From NCBI GenBank assembly GCA_938091995.1, contig CALKNZ010000014.1:1-42955 (forward strand): a stretch of DNA of 42,955 bases. Reading direction: 5' to 3'. The translations under genes and the position numbers were made by a program. The notes below the pieces were generated by a model. It worked only from the letters and a program-made list of their open reading frames with translations, searched no databases and had not been told where the DNA came from. The DNA comes from an uncultured Luminiphilus sp. GTDB taxonomy: Bacteria; Pseudomonadota; Gammaproteobacteria; Pseudomonadales; Halieaceae. This document shows, in pieces, positions 27,162-36,116 of the stretch; within the stretch, counting starts at the first letter, position 1; every line of letters starts with the position of its first letter.

Positions 27162-28238
27162 ATGTCCAAACCTCATGTCCACAATGTTAACGTTGCTGCC
27201 CAGAAAATTCTGGTAGCACCTGCCGCTTTACGCGACATAATCGGCGTCAATGAGGCGCTACAAGATCGGGTGGCCAAGACTCGAGAGGCCATCGAGAACA
27301 TCCTTGATAGAACAGACCACCGACTCATGATTGTCGTAGGCCCTTGCTCTATTCACGACGTCGATGCTGCGATGGAATATGCGCATAAACTTAAGAATGT
27401 CGCCCAGCAGGTCGACGATACGCTGCTTTTGGTCATGCGAGTCTATTTTGAAAAACCGAGGACAACCGTAGGTTGGAAAGGTTTGATTAATGACCCCCAC
27501 CTTGATGATTCCTTCGATATTGAAGCAGGACTAACAATCGGGCGTTCACTGTTGAAGGATATTCAACAACTCGGCTTACCTACGGCCACCGAAGCACTGG
27601 ACCCCATTACCCCACAGTATCTACAAGATCTTATTAGCTGGTCGGCAATCGGCGCTAGAACCACTGAGTCTCAAACCCACCGTGAAATGGCGAGCGGCCT
27701 GTCCTCAGCCGTCGGCTTTAAAAATGGTACCGATGGTGGACTGGAGGTTGCGGTCAATGCCATGAAGTCCGTGTGTAATCCACATCGATTTTTAGGCATC
27801 AACAGCGAGGGAAAGGTGTCGGTCTTTGAAACCCGAGGAAATCCCTACGGCCATGTCGTGCTGCGAGGGGGCTCAGCAGGGCCCAACTACAACAGCCATC
27901 ATATTGCGCTTTGCGAGGAGGCGCTCGAACAAGCCGCTCTGCCCACCAATATTATGGTCGACTGCAGTCACGCAAACACAGAAAAACAACCTGAGCGGCA
28001 ACCCCTGGTCGCTGAAGACGTTACAGAGCAAATCGTTGCCGGTAATCAGTCGATTATTGGCTTAATGCTTGAAAGTAATCTTAAAGCTGGCAACCAGAAA
28101 ATAACGGCGAACCTTGAAGACCTTGAGTATGGGGTGTCAGTCACCGACGGCTGTATCGATTGGGCAACTACTGAAGCCCTGCTTTTGGATATCGCCGACA
28201 AGCTTCGCGACGTCTTACCAAGGCGCATACAGGCTTAA
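27162..28238 (+). CDS. 3-deoxy-7-phosphoheptulonate (DAHP) synthase, class I-alpha
   Basis: A 358-residue AroF/G/H-family enzyme that condenses phosphoenolpyruvate with erythrose 4-phosphate, the first step of the shikimate pathway, in the cytoplasm. Conserved blocks include VVGPCSIHD, MRVYFEKPRTTVGWKGLINDP, IGARTTESQTHREMASGLS, VGFKNGTDG, VLRGG and MVDCSHANT, covering the substrate- and metal-binding residues (Cys in GPCSIHD, His and Glu later). The frame extends upstream to 27003, but the ATG at 27162 gives the family start and length. Which aromatic amino acid inhibits it cannot be told reliably. It is divergent from the AddB-like gene and converges with nfuA. Confidence 0.96.
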   Translation: MSKPHVHNVNVAAQKILVAPAALRDIIGVNEALQDRVAKTREAIENILDRTDHRLMIVVGPCSIHDVDAAMEYAHKLKNVAQQVDDTLLLVMRVYFEKPRTTVGWKGLINDPHLDDSFDIEAGLTIGRSLLKDIQQLGLPTATEALDPITPQYLQDLISWSAIGARTTESQTHREMASGLSSAVGFKNGTDGGLEVAVNAMKSVCNPHRFLGINSEGKVSVFETRGNPYGHVVLRGGSAGPNYNSHHIALCEEALEQAALPTNIMVDCSHANTEKQPERQPLVAEDVTEQIVAGNQSIIGLMLESNLKAGNQKITANLEDLEYGVSVTDGCIDWATTEALLLDIADKLRDVLPRRIQA

Positions 28239-28345
28239 AAGCCGTTAATAGGTGAACACCTCGTTCATTATTTTGCAATGGCCTAAAGCATACCCGCCCC
28301 TACGCCGCCGAAAGGGCTCTAATGGGTGATGGGCCTTTTGCTGGT

Positions 28346-28921
28346 TTAGTAGTACGCCTGACTTCGATCGGAGTGATCGGTAACGTCTCGCACACCGGCA
28401 AGGTCGGGCACTTGTTCCAGCAGGGTTTTCTCTACCCCATCCTTCAAGGTCATGCTAACCGCGCTGCAGCCCTGGCAGCCCCCTCCAAATTTGAGAATCG
28501 CGAATGCGTCATCGGTAATTTCAACCAGAGACACTTCTCCACCATGAGCCGCTAGCGAGGGATTCACTTCGTTATAGAGCACGTAGTTGATGCGGTCTTC
28601 AACGGGGCTGTCGACATCGACCCGAGGCATTTTCGCATTTGGCGCTTTAATGGTCAGCTGCCCGCCGAATTTATCTTTGTTGTAGTCAACCATCGCGTCC
28701 TCTAAAAATGGAACGCTGCGCCCTTGAAACCATGCCTTAAAATGACCGAAATCCTCTTCGACATCACCCTCCTCCATATCACCTTCTCGGCAATACGCAA
28801 TACATGTTTCGGCCTTCGGAGTTCCGGGTTGGTTTATAAACACCCGCACACCCAGGGCATCTTCCTGTTTGTTGAGCAGTTCTCCAAGGTATTCCCGAGC
28901 GGCTTCAGTAATCGTAATCAT
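28346..28921 (-). CDS. nfuA: NfuA, Fe-S cluster carrier protein
   Basis: A 191-residue protein with the NfuA layout: an N-terminal A-type-like domain ([16 protein letters not shown], about 1-95) that has lost the usual A-type cysteines, and a C-terminal Nfu domain with [19 protein letters not shown] near residues 147-165, whose CxxC holds the bridging 4Fe-4S cluster of a dimer. E. coli NfuA is also 191 residues. It delivers clusters to aconitase, lipoyl synthase and others under oxidative stress or iron shortage. It stands alone between two convergent or divergent genes (DAHP synthase and metH). Confidence 0.97.
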   Translation of the reverse strand: MITITEAAREYLGELLNKQEDALGVRVFINQPGTPKAETCIAYCREGDMEEGDVEEDFGHFKAWFQGRSVPFLEDAMVDYNKDKFGGQLTIKAPNAKMPRVDVDSPVEDRINYVLYNEVNPSLAAHGGEVSLVEITDDAFAILKFGGGCQGCSAVSMTLKDGVEKTLLEQVPDLAGVRDVTDHSDRSQAYY

Positions 28922-29034
28922 GGGCTTTCTCGTCCATAAGATCGGTGGGCTTCAGTGACAGGGCTAATAGTAACCGACTATCGGGGTGGGTGAATACAAC
29001 GGGGAGATTAAGACCATAAATGGGTCTTGGGCTT

Positions 29035-29058
29035 ATATATCAATTTATTTTGATATAT
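29035..29058. promoter_or_regulatory. Perfect 24-bp dyad upstream of metH, likely operator
   Basis: ATATATCAA (29035-29043) and TTGATATAT (29050-29058) are perfect 9-bp inverted arms around TTTATT, about 40 bases before the metH start. The right arm contains TTGATA (29050-29055), which with TTAAAT 17 bases downstream (29073-29078) could form the metH promoter, so a protein on the dyad would block it. The shape suits a dimeric ArsR- or TetR-type repressor. A methionine-cycle regulator such as the ArsR-family SahR is a guess. A smaller hairpin (AAGACC/GGTCTT, 29010-29028) lies just before it. Confidence 0.5.
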
Positions 29059-29096
29059 CATTAGCTCCCACTTTAAATTATTTTATATAACTCAAT

Positions 29097-32000
29097 ATGC
29101 GTCCACCGCGATTCCCCAAATACAGTCAAGCCTCAGCCACCCTGCTGATCGAGGCGCTAGAGCAGCGCATTATGCAGATCGATGGTGCTATGGGCACCAT
29201 GATTCAAGAGCAGGCACTGACTGAGGCTGACTATCGAGGTGAACATTTCAAAAATCACGCCTCTGACCTCAAAGGCAATAACGACCTATTGACCCTGAGC
29301 CAACCAAAGATCATTTCCGGCATTCACGAGACCTATTTAGAGGCGGGCGCTGATCTCATTGAAACCAATACCTTCAATGCCACCGCCACTGCTCAGGCTG
29401 ACTACCAACTTCAAGCCATAGTTTGGGACCTCAATCTAAAAGGGGCTTTGCTGGCACGAGCTGCAGCCGATAAATTCACGCTAAAAACTCCTGATAAACC
29501 CCGATTTGTCGCCGGGGTACTGGGGCCTACGCCGCGCACGGCTTCTATTTCACCAGACGTGAACGATCCTGGGGCGCGCAACATCACCTTTGATGAACTG
29601 CGAGATGATTACCAAGTTGCGGCTGAGGCGCTTATTACAGGTGGCGTTGACCTTCTAATGATCGAAACAGTTTTCGACACCTTAAATGCTAAGGCTGCGT
29701 TATTTGGCTGTCGAGAGGCCATGGACAAGCTCGAGGTGGAGCTGCCTTTAATGGTCTCTGCAACATTTCCTGACACCAGCGGGCGTCTGCTATCAGGTCA
29801 AACCGCCGAAGCATTTTGGCATGCCATTGCTCATGCCAAACCGCTCATCGTCGGCAGCAACTGTGGCCGCCGATTCCGAGAGGTTAGACCCTTTTTGGAG
29901 GAGCTCGCAAAAGTCAGCTCGTGTTATTTCAGTGCGCATTTGAATGCAGGTCTGCCCAATGCCTTCGGTGACTACGATGAAACCCCTCAGGATATGGCCA
30001 CTGATTTCAACGCTTTTGCCGCACAAGGCTTTTTAAATCTAGCCGGGGGCTGCTGTGGCACAACACCGGAACACATCCGCACCATCGCTGAAGCTGTCGC
30101 TGAACATCCTCCAAGGGTTCTACCCGCTCTTCCTAAAGATACCTACCTCAGTGGCTTGGAGAGCTTTTCCTTTACTGGCAAAAACTTCGTCAATGTTGGT
30201 GAGCGTTGTAACGTAACCGGCTCGGCGCGTTTCAAAAATCTAATTCTCGACGATCATTACGAGGAAGCCCTCGATGTTGCACGAAAACAGGTCGAAGATG
30301 GCGCCCAAATAATAGACATCAATATGGACGAGGGCATGCTCGATGCAGAGGCCGCGATGGTGCGCTTTCTCAATCTCATTGCCTCAGAACCCGACATAGC
30401 TCGCGTGCCCATTATGGTGGACTCCTCAAAATGGAGTGTCATTGAAGCGGGACTCAAGTGCATTCCGGGAAAATCGATTGTTAACTCGATAAGTTTAAAG
30501 GCGGGTGAGGCAGAATTTTTACAACAAGCCTCGCTATGCCAGCGGTACGGTGCCAGCGTTGTCATTATGGCATTCGATCAGGATGGTCAAGCCGACACCT
30601 TGGAGCGTCGTCAGGAAATTTGCCGACGCAGCTACGAGCTGCTGCGAAATGAGCTCGACTTCAACCCTTTCGACATCATGTTTGACCCCAATATTTTTGC
30701 CATCGGTACGGGTATTGAAGTGCACAACAATCACGCTGTCGACTTTATCGAGACCACGCGCTGGATAAAAGCTCATCTTCCAGGGGCAAGAGTTTCCGGC
30801 GGAGTGTCAAACGTCTCCTTCTCTTTCCGCGGCAACAACCCTGTGCGTGAGGCCATTCACTCAGTCTTTTTATACCATGCCATCCGGGCAGGTTTAGACA
30901 TGGGTATTGTTAATGCAGGTCAGCTAGCCGTCTACGATGACTTACCCACCGGCCTTAAAAACGCTGTCGAAGATCTCGTGCTCAATCATCGCGATGATGC
31001 CACCGAACGGCTTTTAGAACTTGCCGAAGCGTATCGCAGTACGGGTAATCGCAGCCGGGTCGAAGATTTAAGTTGGCGCGAGGCACCCGTCGCCAGCCGC
31101 CTACAACACGCCTTGTTAAGGGGAATCACTCAGTTCATTGAAGACGATGCTGAGGAAGCTAGGCAGCAGTCGGCACGCCCCATCGACGTCATCGAAGGCC
31201 CTCTCATGGACGGTATGAATACCGTGGGCGACCTGTTCGGCGAGGGCAAAATGTTTCTGCCACAAGTCGTCAAATCTGCTCGAGTAATGAAGCAGGCGGT
31301 AGCGTATCTGCAACCTTTTATTGAAGAGGAAAAATCCGTTAAAGCGAAAAATAACGGAAAAATCTTGCTCGCTACGGTTAAAGGCGATGTTCACGACATT
31401 GGCAAAAATATTGTCGGCATTGTGCTTCAGTGCAACAACTATGAAATTATCGACCTCGGTGTCATGGTGCATTGCGAGGATATTCTTAGAGTCGCTCGTG
31501 AGGAGCAGGTTGACATCATTGGGTTGTCTGGGCTGATTACCCCCTCGCTAGAAGAAATGTCCCAGGTTGCCCTAAAAATGCAGCAAGAAGGATTCCAGAT
31601 ACCCTTAATGATTGGAGGGGCAACCACCTCTAAGGCACATACTGCGGTGAAAATTTGCCCCGGGTATCAAAACGACGCCGTCGTTTATGTCCCCGATGCC
31701 TCCCGTAGCGTCAGCGTGGCTAGCCAACTGTTAGGCGACTCAAAAGCGACGTTTGTTGAAAATATCGCTCAGGAGTATGTCTCGGTGCGCGATCGAGTCG
31801 CTCGCCGGAAAAAACGCAGTGCTCAACTGACCTACGATGAGGCCGTTGAATCTGCTTTCCCTTGGAGTTGGGACGACTATCAGCCCCCAAAGCCTAGTTT
31901 TTTGGGTGTAAAGACCTTGAGGGATTATCCCATTGAGAACTTAATCAGCACCATTGATTGGACCCCCTTTTTTATCACCTGGGATCTTCACGGAAAGTAT

Positions 32001-32795
32001 CCGGCCATCCTTGAGGATGAGGTGGTTGGTGAACATGCACGCCAGCTATTTGCTGACGCTCAAACCATGCTGCAACAAATCGTCGATGAAAACTGGCTGC
32101 AAGCCCACGGTGTTGTTGGGTTCTGGCATGCTCAGCGAGTTGGCAGCGACGATATTCGATTGTTTGACGAAGGGGATACACCCATAGCTGACTTACATTT
32201 TATGCGTCAGCAACTGCAAAAGCGTGAAGGCGAAAGTAACCTGTCTTTGGCCGATTATGTGGCGCCAGAACAGGGACCTTCCGACTGGCTGGGGGGCTTC
32301 TGTGTTACCACGGGCCACGGTGTTGAGGAGCGTGCCAAAGCGTTCGAAGCCGTCCATGACGACTACAATGCCATTATGCTTAAAGCACTAGCCGATCGCC
32401 TCGCCGAATCCTTTGCAGAACAACTCCACCGCGAGGTTAGAACAAAGTATTGGGGCTATGCGCCAAAGGAAGTCCTTGAAAACGCAGATTTAATTCGCGA
32501 GAAATATCGGGGCATAAGGCCAGCTCCAGGCTATCCTGCCTGCCCGGATCACACCGAAAAAGCCACGTTATTTAACCTATTAGACGCTGAGAAAAATTGT
32601 GGCGTATCACTCACTGAAAGCTACGCCATGTACCCAACCGCAGCAGTCAGCGGCCTATACTTCTCGCACCCGGAGTCGCGTTATTTTTCAGTCGGTAAAA
32701 TTGGCCACGATCAAGTGGCGGCATTAGCAGAGCGCAAAGGTGCATCGATCGATGACCTGAACTACTGGTTGGCCCCAAATATTGACGCGGCCTAG
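29097..32795 (+). CDS. metH: Cobalamin-dependent methionine synthase MetH
   Basis: A full-length 1232-residue enzyme (E. coli 1227) with all four modules. Homocysteine domain: GAMGTMIQ near 30-40 and the zinc cysteines in GSNCG near 254 and [10 protein letters not shown] near 318. Methyltetrahydrofolate domain: [16 protein letters not shown] near 363. Cobalamin domain: [11 protein letters not shown] near 764 with the lower-axial His. Reactivation domain: [12 protein letters not shown] near 1141, which binds AdoMet. It methylates homocysteine in the cytosol. There is no ribosome binding site before the ATG; the predicted leader is very short and A/T-rich. No cobalamin or SAM riboswitch is visible in the 175 bases upstream. 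Confidence 0.98.
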   Translation: MRPPRFPKYSQASATLLIEALEQRIMQIDGAMGTMIQEQALTEADYRGEHFKNHASDLKGNNDLLTLSQPKIISGIHETYLEAGADLIETNTFNATATAQADYQLQAIVWDLNLKGALLARAAADKFTLKTPDKPRFVAGVLGPTPRTASISPDVNDPGARNITFDELRDDYQVAAEALITGGVDLLMIETVFDTLNAKAALFGCREAMDKLEVELPLMVSATFPDTSGRLLSGQTAEAFWHAIAHAKPLIVGSNCGRRFREVRPFLEELAKVSSCYFSAHLNAGLPNAFGDYDETPQDMATDFNAFAAQGFLNLAGGCCGTTPEHIRTIAEAVAEHPPRVLPALPKDTYLSGLESFSFTGKNFVNVGERCNVTGSARFKNLILDDHYEEALDVARKQVEDGAQIIDINMDEGMLDAEAAMVRFLNLIASEPDIARVPIMVDSSKWSVIEAGLKCIPGKSIVNSISLKAGEAEFLQQASLCQRYGASVVIMAFDQDGQADTLERRQEICRRSYELLRNELDFNPFDIMFDPNIFAIGTGIEVHNNHAVDFIETTRWIKAHLPGARVSGGVSNVSFSFRGNNPVREAIHSVFLYHAIRAGLDMGIVNAGQLAVYDDLPTGLKNAVEDLVLNHRDDATERLLELAEAYRSTGNRSRVEDLSWREAPVASRLQHALLRGITQFIEDDAEEARQQSARPIDVIEGPLMDGMNTVGDLFGEGKMFLPQVVKSARVMKQAVAYLQPFIEEEKSVKAKNNGKILLATVKGDVHDIGKNIVGIVLQCNNYEIIDLGVMVHCEDILRVAREEQVDIIGLSGLITPSLEEMSQVALKMQQEGFQIPLMIGGATTSKAHTAVKICPGYQNDAVVYVPDASRSVSVASQLLGDSKATFVENIAQEYVSVRDRVARRKKRSAQLTYDEAVESAFPWSWDDYQPPKPSFLGVKTLRDYPIENLISTIDWTPFFITWDLHGKYPAILEDEVVGEHARQLFADAQTMLQQIVDENWLQAHGVVGFWHAQRVGSDDIRLFDEGDTPIADLHFMRQQLQKREGESNLSLADYVAPEQGPSDWLGGFCVTTGHGVEERAKAFEAVHDDYNAIMLKALADRLAESFAEQLHREVRTKYWGYAPKEVLENADLIREKYRGIRPAPGYPACPDHTEKATLFNLLDAEKNCGVSLTESYAMYPTAAVSGLYFSHPESRYFSVGKIGHDQVAALAERKGASIDDLNYWLAPNIDAA

Positions 32796-32867
32796 CGCAG
32801 GCTTGAGGTATAAAAATCGAGACGCCCGGGAGTCTAGCGGGTTATCTTTGGCGCTTACAGCCTGCGC
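32795..32867 (+). repeat. Widely spaced inverted repeat downstream of metH
   Basis: GCGCAGGCT (32795-32803) and AGCCTGCGC (32859-32867) are perfect 9-bp arms enclosing 55 bases, with a small inner hairpin (AGAC/GTCT, 32820-32835). It fills the gap between metH and the DUF2970 gene. It may fold into a 3'-end structure; no T-run follows, so it is not a standard terminator. Confidence 0.35.
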
Positions 32868-32884
32868 ATTACTGAGAAACTGAT

Positions 32885-33109
32885 ATGACAACGTGTGATG
32901 AGGACTCCCCCACGCCTCGGGCCAAGCTCTCCTGGGTTAACCTGCTGCAAAGCCTATTCGCGGCGGCGCTAGGCGTCCAAAGTGCTAAAAACCGCGACCG
33001 AGATTTCAGCAGCGGCAGTCCTGGCGTCTTCATTGCTGCAGGTCTGGTCTTTGCAGCGCTATTTGTGGGTAGTCTGGTGTTGTTGGTGCAGTGGGTTGTT
33101 GCGCGTTGA
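32885..33109 (+). CDS. DUF2970 family small membrane protein
   Basis: A 74-residue protein matching DUF2970: a conserved middle SLFAAALGVQSAKNRDRDFS with the GVQS-x-NRxRDF motif, then a C-terminal span (about 50-72). Function is unknown; it is probably a single-pass inner-membrane protein. It lies 89 bases after metH in the same direction and ends 7 bases before the converging small ORF at 33117. Confidence 0.85.
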   Translation: MTTCDEDSPTPRAKLSWVNLLQSLFAAALGVQSAKNRDRDFSSGSPGVFIAAGLVFAALFVGSLVLLVQWVVAR

Positions 33110-33116
33110 CGCACAC

Positions 33117-33227
33117 TCAGGCGGGCATACTACTGAGCCAAAACACTACCCAAGTGACCACGACTGACACAATAATGACAGCGGCCAGGCCATCTGCAGC
33201 CCCGTCAGACAAATTGCTTTGAGACAT
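33117..33227 (-). CDS. 36-residue single-span membrane peptide, unrecognised
   Basis: Starts MSQSNLSDGAADGLAAV and continues as one hydrophobic span (about 14-32) ending WLSSMPA. AAGGA lies 8 bases before the ATG, one of the best ribosome binding sites in the window. A longer upstream extension of the frame exists to 33323, but its residues look like chance sequence. It converges with the DUF2970 gene and has its own upstream space of 180 bases. Size and topology recall small accessory subunits of membrane complexes (CydX- or KdpF-like), but I recognise no family, so no partner can be named. Confidence 0.65.
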   Translation of the reverse strand: MSQSNLSDGAADGLAAVIIVSVVVTWVVFWLSSMPA

Positions 33228-33407
33228 CGTATATTTCCTTTCCAGTGGAATCGAATGAGCCACAAAACCGCGGCGGGCGTATTCTGAAAGAAATAGGCCC
33301 GCAAAGCAAAGCCAATTGCTCATTAATCGGTGATTGGCCAGAGCCCTACTTGGGCAATACTTTAACGCAAGGACCTACCTATTAGGTAACACCTCAGGGG
33401 GAGCTCT

Positions 33408-34577
33408 ATGGATTTTGGCGGTATTACGTTTACCTTCGCTGCCATATTTTTGGGCGCGGCTGTATTTGCCTCGATCGCACTATATACCCGCCAACCCATT
33501 ATTATTGCCTATATTATTTTAGGGGCTGCTATGGGTCCTTTCGGCACCGGTCTGGTGAGCAATACTGCCTTGGTCAGTGATGCTGGACATGTGGGGATCA
33601 TTTTTCTCTTATTCCTGCTTGGCCTCGACATGCAGCCTAAAGCACTCATTAACAGTATGAAGAGCTCGAGCTGGGTCGCGCTGGCTAGCTCGGGGATCTA
33701 CATAGCCCTCGGCTATGGAATTAGCCGTGCGTTTGGATTCGAACATAGCGATGCACTATTAATCGGGGCCGCGCTGATGTTTTCGTCCACAATTATCGGC
33801 ATCAAGTTGTTGCCAACTACGGTTCTACACCACAAGCATCTCGGTGAGGTGCTTGTAGCCTTACTACTCTTTCAGGATCTCATCGCTATTATTGTACTGG
33901 TCTGGCTACAAAGCAGTGACGCAGGGACCTCCGTTATGTGGTCCCTCGCACGCCCTTTGATTATGCTGCCCCTATTAGCCCTAGGCTGTTGGACAGCAGT
34001 TCGCTTCGTACTTGTTCCTTTGATCGCACGATTTGATCGCTACCACGAGTATATTTTTCTCCTATCGGTGGGCTGGTGCCTCGGCGTAGCAGAACTGGCA
34101 GTGCTCATGGGGCTCAGCGCCGAGGTCGGGGCTTTCATGGCTGGAGTTGCCGTCGCAACCAGTCCTATCGCTCAATACATTGCCGTGAGCTTGAAGCCGC
34201 TTCGGGATTTTTTTCTCGTTATTTTCTTTTTTTCTGTGGGCGCTCAATTCGACGTGTCGGCCCTGCCCAATGTTGCCGCGGCGGCCGGTGTTTTAGCCCT
34301 GAGCTATTTGTGCCTTAAGCCGCTGGTCTATCATCTGCTGTTACGGGGCGTCAGCGAATCCCCAAAACTGGCCTGGAACCTTGGGTTTCGGCTGGGACAA
34401 TGCAGCGAGTTCGCCTTACTCATCGCTGTTGTAGCCCTAGAATCGGGACGTCTCAGCCCTGCCGCCCATACGCTAATTCAGGCCACCACCATTTTGACAC
34501 TTTTAATCTCGAGCTACTTGGTCGTCACGCGATTCCCCACGCCCATCGCCAGCAATGACGCACTGCGTAGAGACTAA
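33408..34577 (+). CDS. Kef-type cation:proton antiporter (CPA2), membrane domain only
   Basis: A 389-residue protein with about 12 spans. CPA2 features are the opening helices IIIAYIILGAAMGPFGTGL, IIFLLFLLGLDMQPKAL, the ALMFSSTIIGIKLL and LLFQDLIAIIVLV segments with the paired polar residues of the ion site, and LGVAELAVLMGLSAEVGAFMAGV. It ends where KefB/KefC would continue into a TrkA-N/RCK domain, so it lacks that regulatory module. It probably exchanges K+ or Na+ for protons at the inner membrane. GGGGGAG precedes the ATG. It converges with amt. Confidence 0.88.
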   Translation: MDFGGITFTFAAIFLGAAVFASIALYTRQPIIIAYIILGAAMGPFGTGLVSNTALVSDAGHVGIIFLLFLLGLDMQPKALINSMKSSSWVALASSGIYIALGYGISRAFGFEHSDALLIGAALMFSSTIIGIKLLPTTVLHHKHLGEVLVALLLFQDLIAIIVLVWLQSSDAGTSVMWSLARPLIMLPLLALGCWTAVRFVLVPLIARFDRYHEYIFLLSVGWCLGVAELAVLMGLSAEVGAFMAGVAVATSPIAQYIAVSLKPLRDFFLVIFFFSVGAQFDVSALPNVAAAAGVLALSYLCLKPLVYHLLLRGVSESPKLAWNLGFRLGQCSEFALLIAVVALESGRLSPAAHTLIQATTILTLLISSYLVVTRFPTPIASNDALRRD

Positions 34578-34644
34578 AACGCTTGACAGATAAACATCCA
34601 CTCCGCCGAGGCGAAGTGGGCTGTCTAAAAGTATCACTGATTGC

Positions 34645-34660
34645 GGGCCCGTTTGGGCCC
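34645..34660. terminator. Hairpin between the Kef-type gene and amt
   Basis: GGGCCC (34645-34650), loop GTTT, GGGCCC (34655-34660): a GC-only 6-bp stem between two convergent genes, 22 bases past the amt stop and 67 bases past the antiporter stop. There is no T-run, so it is a weak bidirectional terminator candidate. Confidence 0.4.
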
Positions 34661-34682
34661 AGCCAGAAAAGCGCGCTACCTG

Positions 34683-35990
34683 TTACAGGTCGTAACCGCG
34701 TTCATCATGGAGCACCAAATCAAGCCCGATGGTTTCTTCATCACTATCAACTCGCAAACCGACTAGGGCGTCTACTACTTTGAAAAGAATCCAACTCACC
34801 ACCAAGGTGTACACAAAGGTTGCGCCGACACCTGTAGCCTGAACGGCAAGTTGACCGCCGATGCTACTAATGCCATCTGAAAAGCCATTGCCACTAAAAA
34901 TGCCGAGATTAGGCGAACAAAAAACGCCCGCCAACAAAGTGCCCAGAATACCGCCTATGCCGTGCACTGGAAAAACATCGAGGCTGTCATCAATTTTTAG
35001 GCGGTTTTTCAAGGTGATGGTGGCAAAGTAGCAGACCACACCCGCGGTAAGCCCAATCACAACGGCAGCTGCCGGACCCACCGAGCCCGATGCCGGTGTA
35101 ATCGTACCCAGACCCGCAACCATGCCAGTGACAATACCCAGCACTGAGGGCTTACCGTGGCGCAACCACTCCATGGCCATCCAGGCCAATGAACCGCAAG
35201 CCGCAGACAGGTGCGTCACCAACATGGCCATAGCAGCACTTTGGTCCGCCGCTACAGCGGAGCCCGCATTAAATCCAAACCACCCCACCCACAGCATACC
35301 GGCGCCTGTGACCGTCATTGTGAGGTTGTGAGGGGGCATCGCCACGGACCCAAAGCCTCGACGAGGCCCCATCATGATGGCAGCGACCAAGGCGGCCACA
35401 CCCGCAGTAATGTGCACAACGGTGCCGCCGGCAAAATCCTGCAACCCCATGGCGCCTAACCAACCGCCGCCCCATACCCAGTGGCAAATGGGTGCGTAAA
35501 CAAGCAATAGCCAAGCCGTACTGAACAGCAGCAGGGCCGAAAAACGAATACGCTCGGCGAAGCCACCAATAATCAGAGCCGGCGTAATAATGGCAAAGGT
35601 CATCTGAAACATAACGAACAGCGCGTCGGGGATTGACCCATTGACACCGTCAATATCAATACCCATAAGCATTAGGTTGCCAAGATCACCAATCCAGGCA
35701 CCCTGCTCTACGCCGGCGGATCCAAAGGCAAGGGTGTAACCCGCTACAAACCAGACCAGGGACATGAGCGCCGCCAGAGCAAAACACTGCATGAGCACCG
35801 ACAACACATTCCTAACTCGAACTAATCCACCGTAAAATAAGGACAGGCCGGGCAGGGTCATGAACAGAACCAGAGCCGTTGCTGTCAGTATCCAAGCCGT
35901 ATCGGCAGAGGAAATTTCCGCAGCCACTGCGGGTATGGGTATAAGAAGGCTAAATAGCGCCAAAAAGGCTGATTTGCGAAGCAGGAACAT
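34683..35990 (-). CDS. amt: Ammonium transporter Amt
   Basis: A 435-residue protein from the ATG at 35990, which has GGTGGA 8 bases upstream; an in-frame TTG at 36008 adds six residues. A signal peptide (MFLLRKSAFLALFSLLIPIPAVAA) is followed by eleven spans with Amt signatures: DTAWILTATALVLFMTLPGLSLFYGGLVR, the pore histidines in VVHITAGVAALVAAIM and FPVHGIGGILG, and GWFGFNAGSA. It conducts ammonium/ammonia into the cell. No glnK lies beside it, although glnK-amtB is the commonest arrangement. It is divergent from the alkaline phosphatase gene. Confidence 0.96.
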   Translation of the reverse strand: MFLLRKSAFLALFSLLIPIPAVAAEISSADTAWILTATALVLFMTLPGLSLFYGGLVRVRNVLSVLMQCFALAALMSLVWFVAGYTLAFGSAGVEQGAWIGDLGNLMLMGIDIDGVNGSIPDALFVMFQMTFAIITPALIIGGFAERIRFSALLLFSTAWLLLVYAPICHWVWGGGWLGAMGLQDFAGGTVVHITAGVAALVAAIMMGPRRGFGSVAMPPHNLTMTVTGAGMLWVGWFGFNAGSAVAADQSAAMAMLVTHLSAACGSLAWMAMEWLRHGKPSVLGIVTGMVAGLGTITPASGSVGPAAAVVIGLTAGVVCYFATITLKNRLKIDDSLDVFPVHGIGGILGTLLAGVFCSPNLGIFSGNGFSDGISSIGGQLAVQATGVGATFVYTLVVSWILFKVVDALVGLRVDSDEETIGLDLVLHDERGYDL

Positions 35991-36116
35991 TTTTTTTATC
36001 CACCACAATAGTTACGAAGACCCTCATGATGCCATATCCTTGCGACAGCGCCACTAGAGCCTTACCCTACCTCCACAAAAAAATGCTCATAACATCGCTT
36101 TGACTTGGAATCCGCT

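Noticed and set aside
28303..28336. Terminator between DAHP synthase and nfuA (AAAGGGC with GGCCTTTT)
   Set aside because: The arms pair only with a bulge and a long loop, so I could not support it.
28922..29034. Cobalamin or SAM riboswitch before metH
   Set aside because: I could not find the conserved cores of these riboswitches; only a 6-bp hairpin and the dyad are present.
36009..36116. Possible sigma-54 promoter for amt (GTGGCGCTGTCGCAAGG on the minus strand)
   Set aside because: The spacing between the GG and GC elements is 7 bases, not the required 10.
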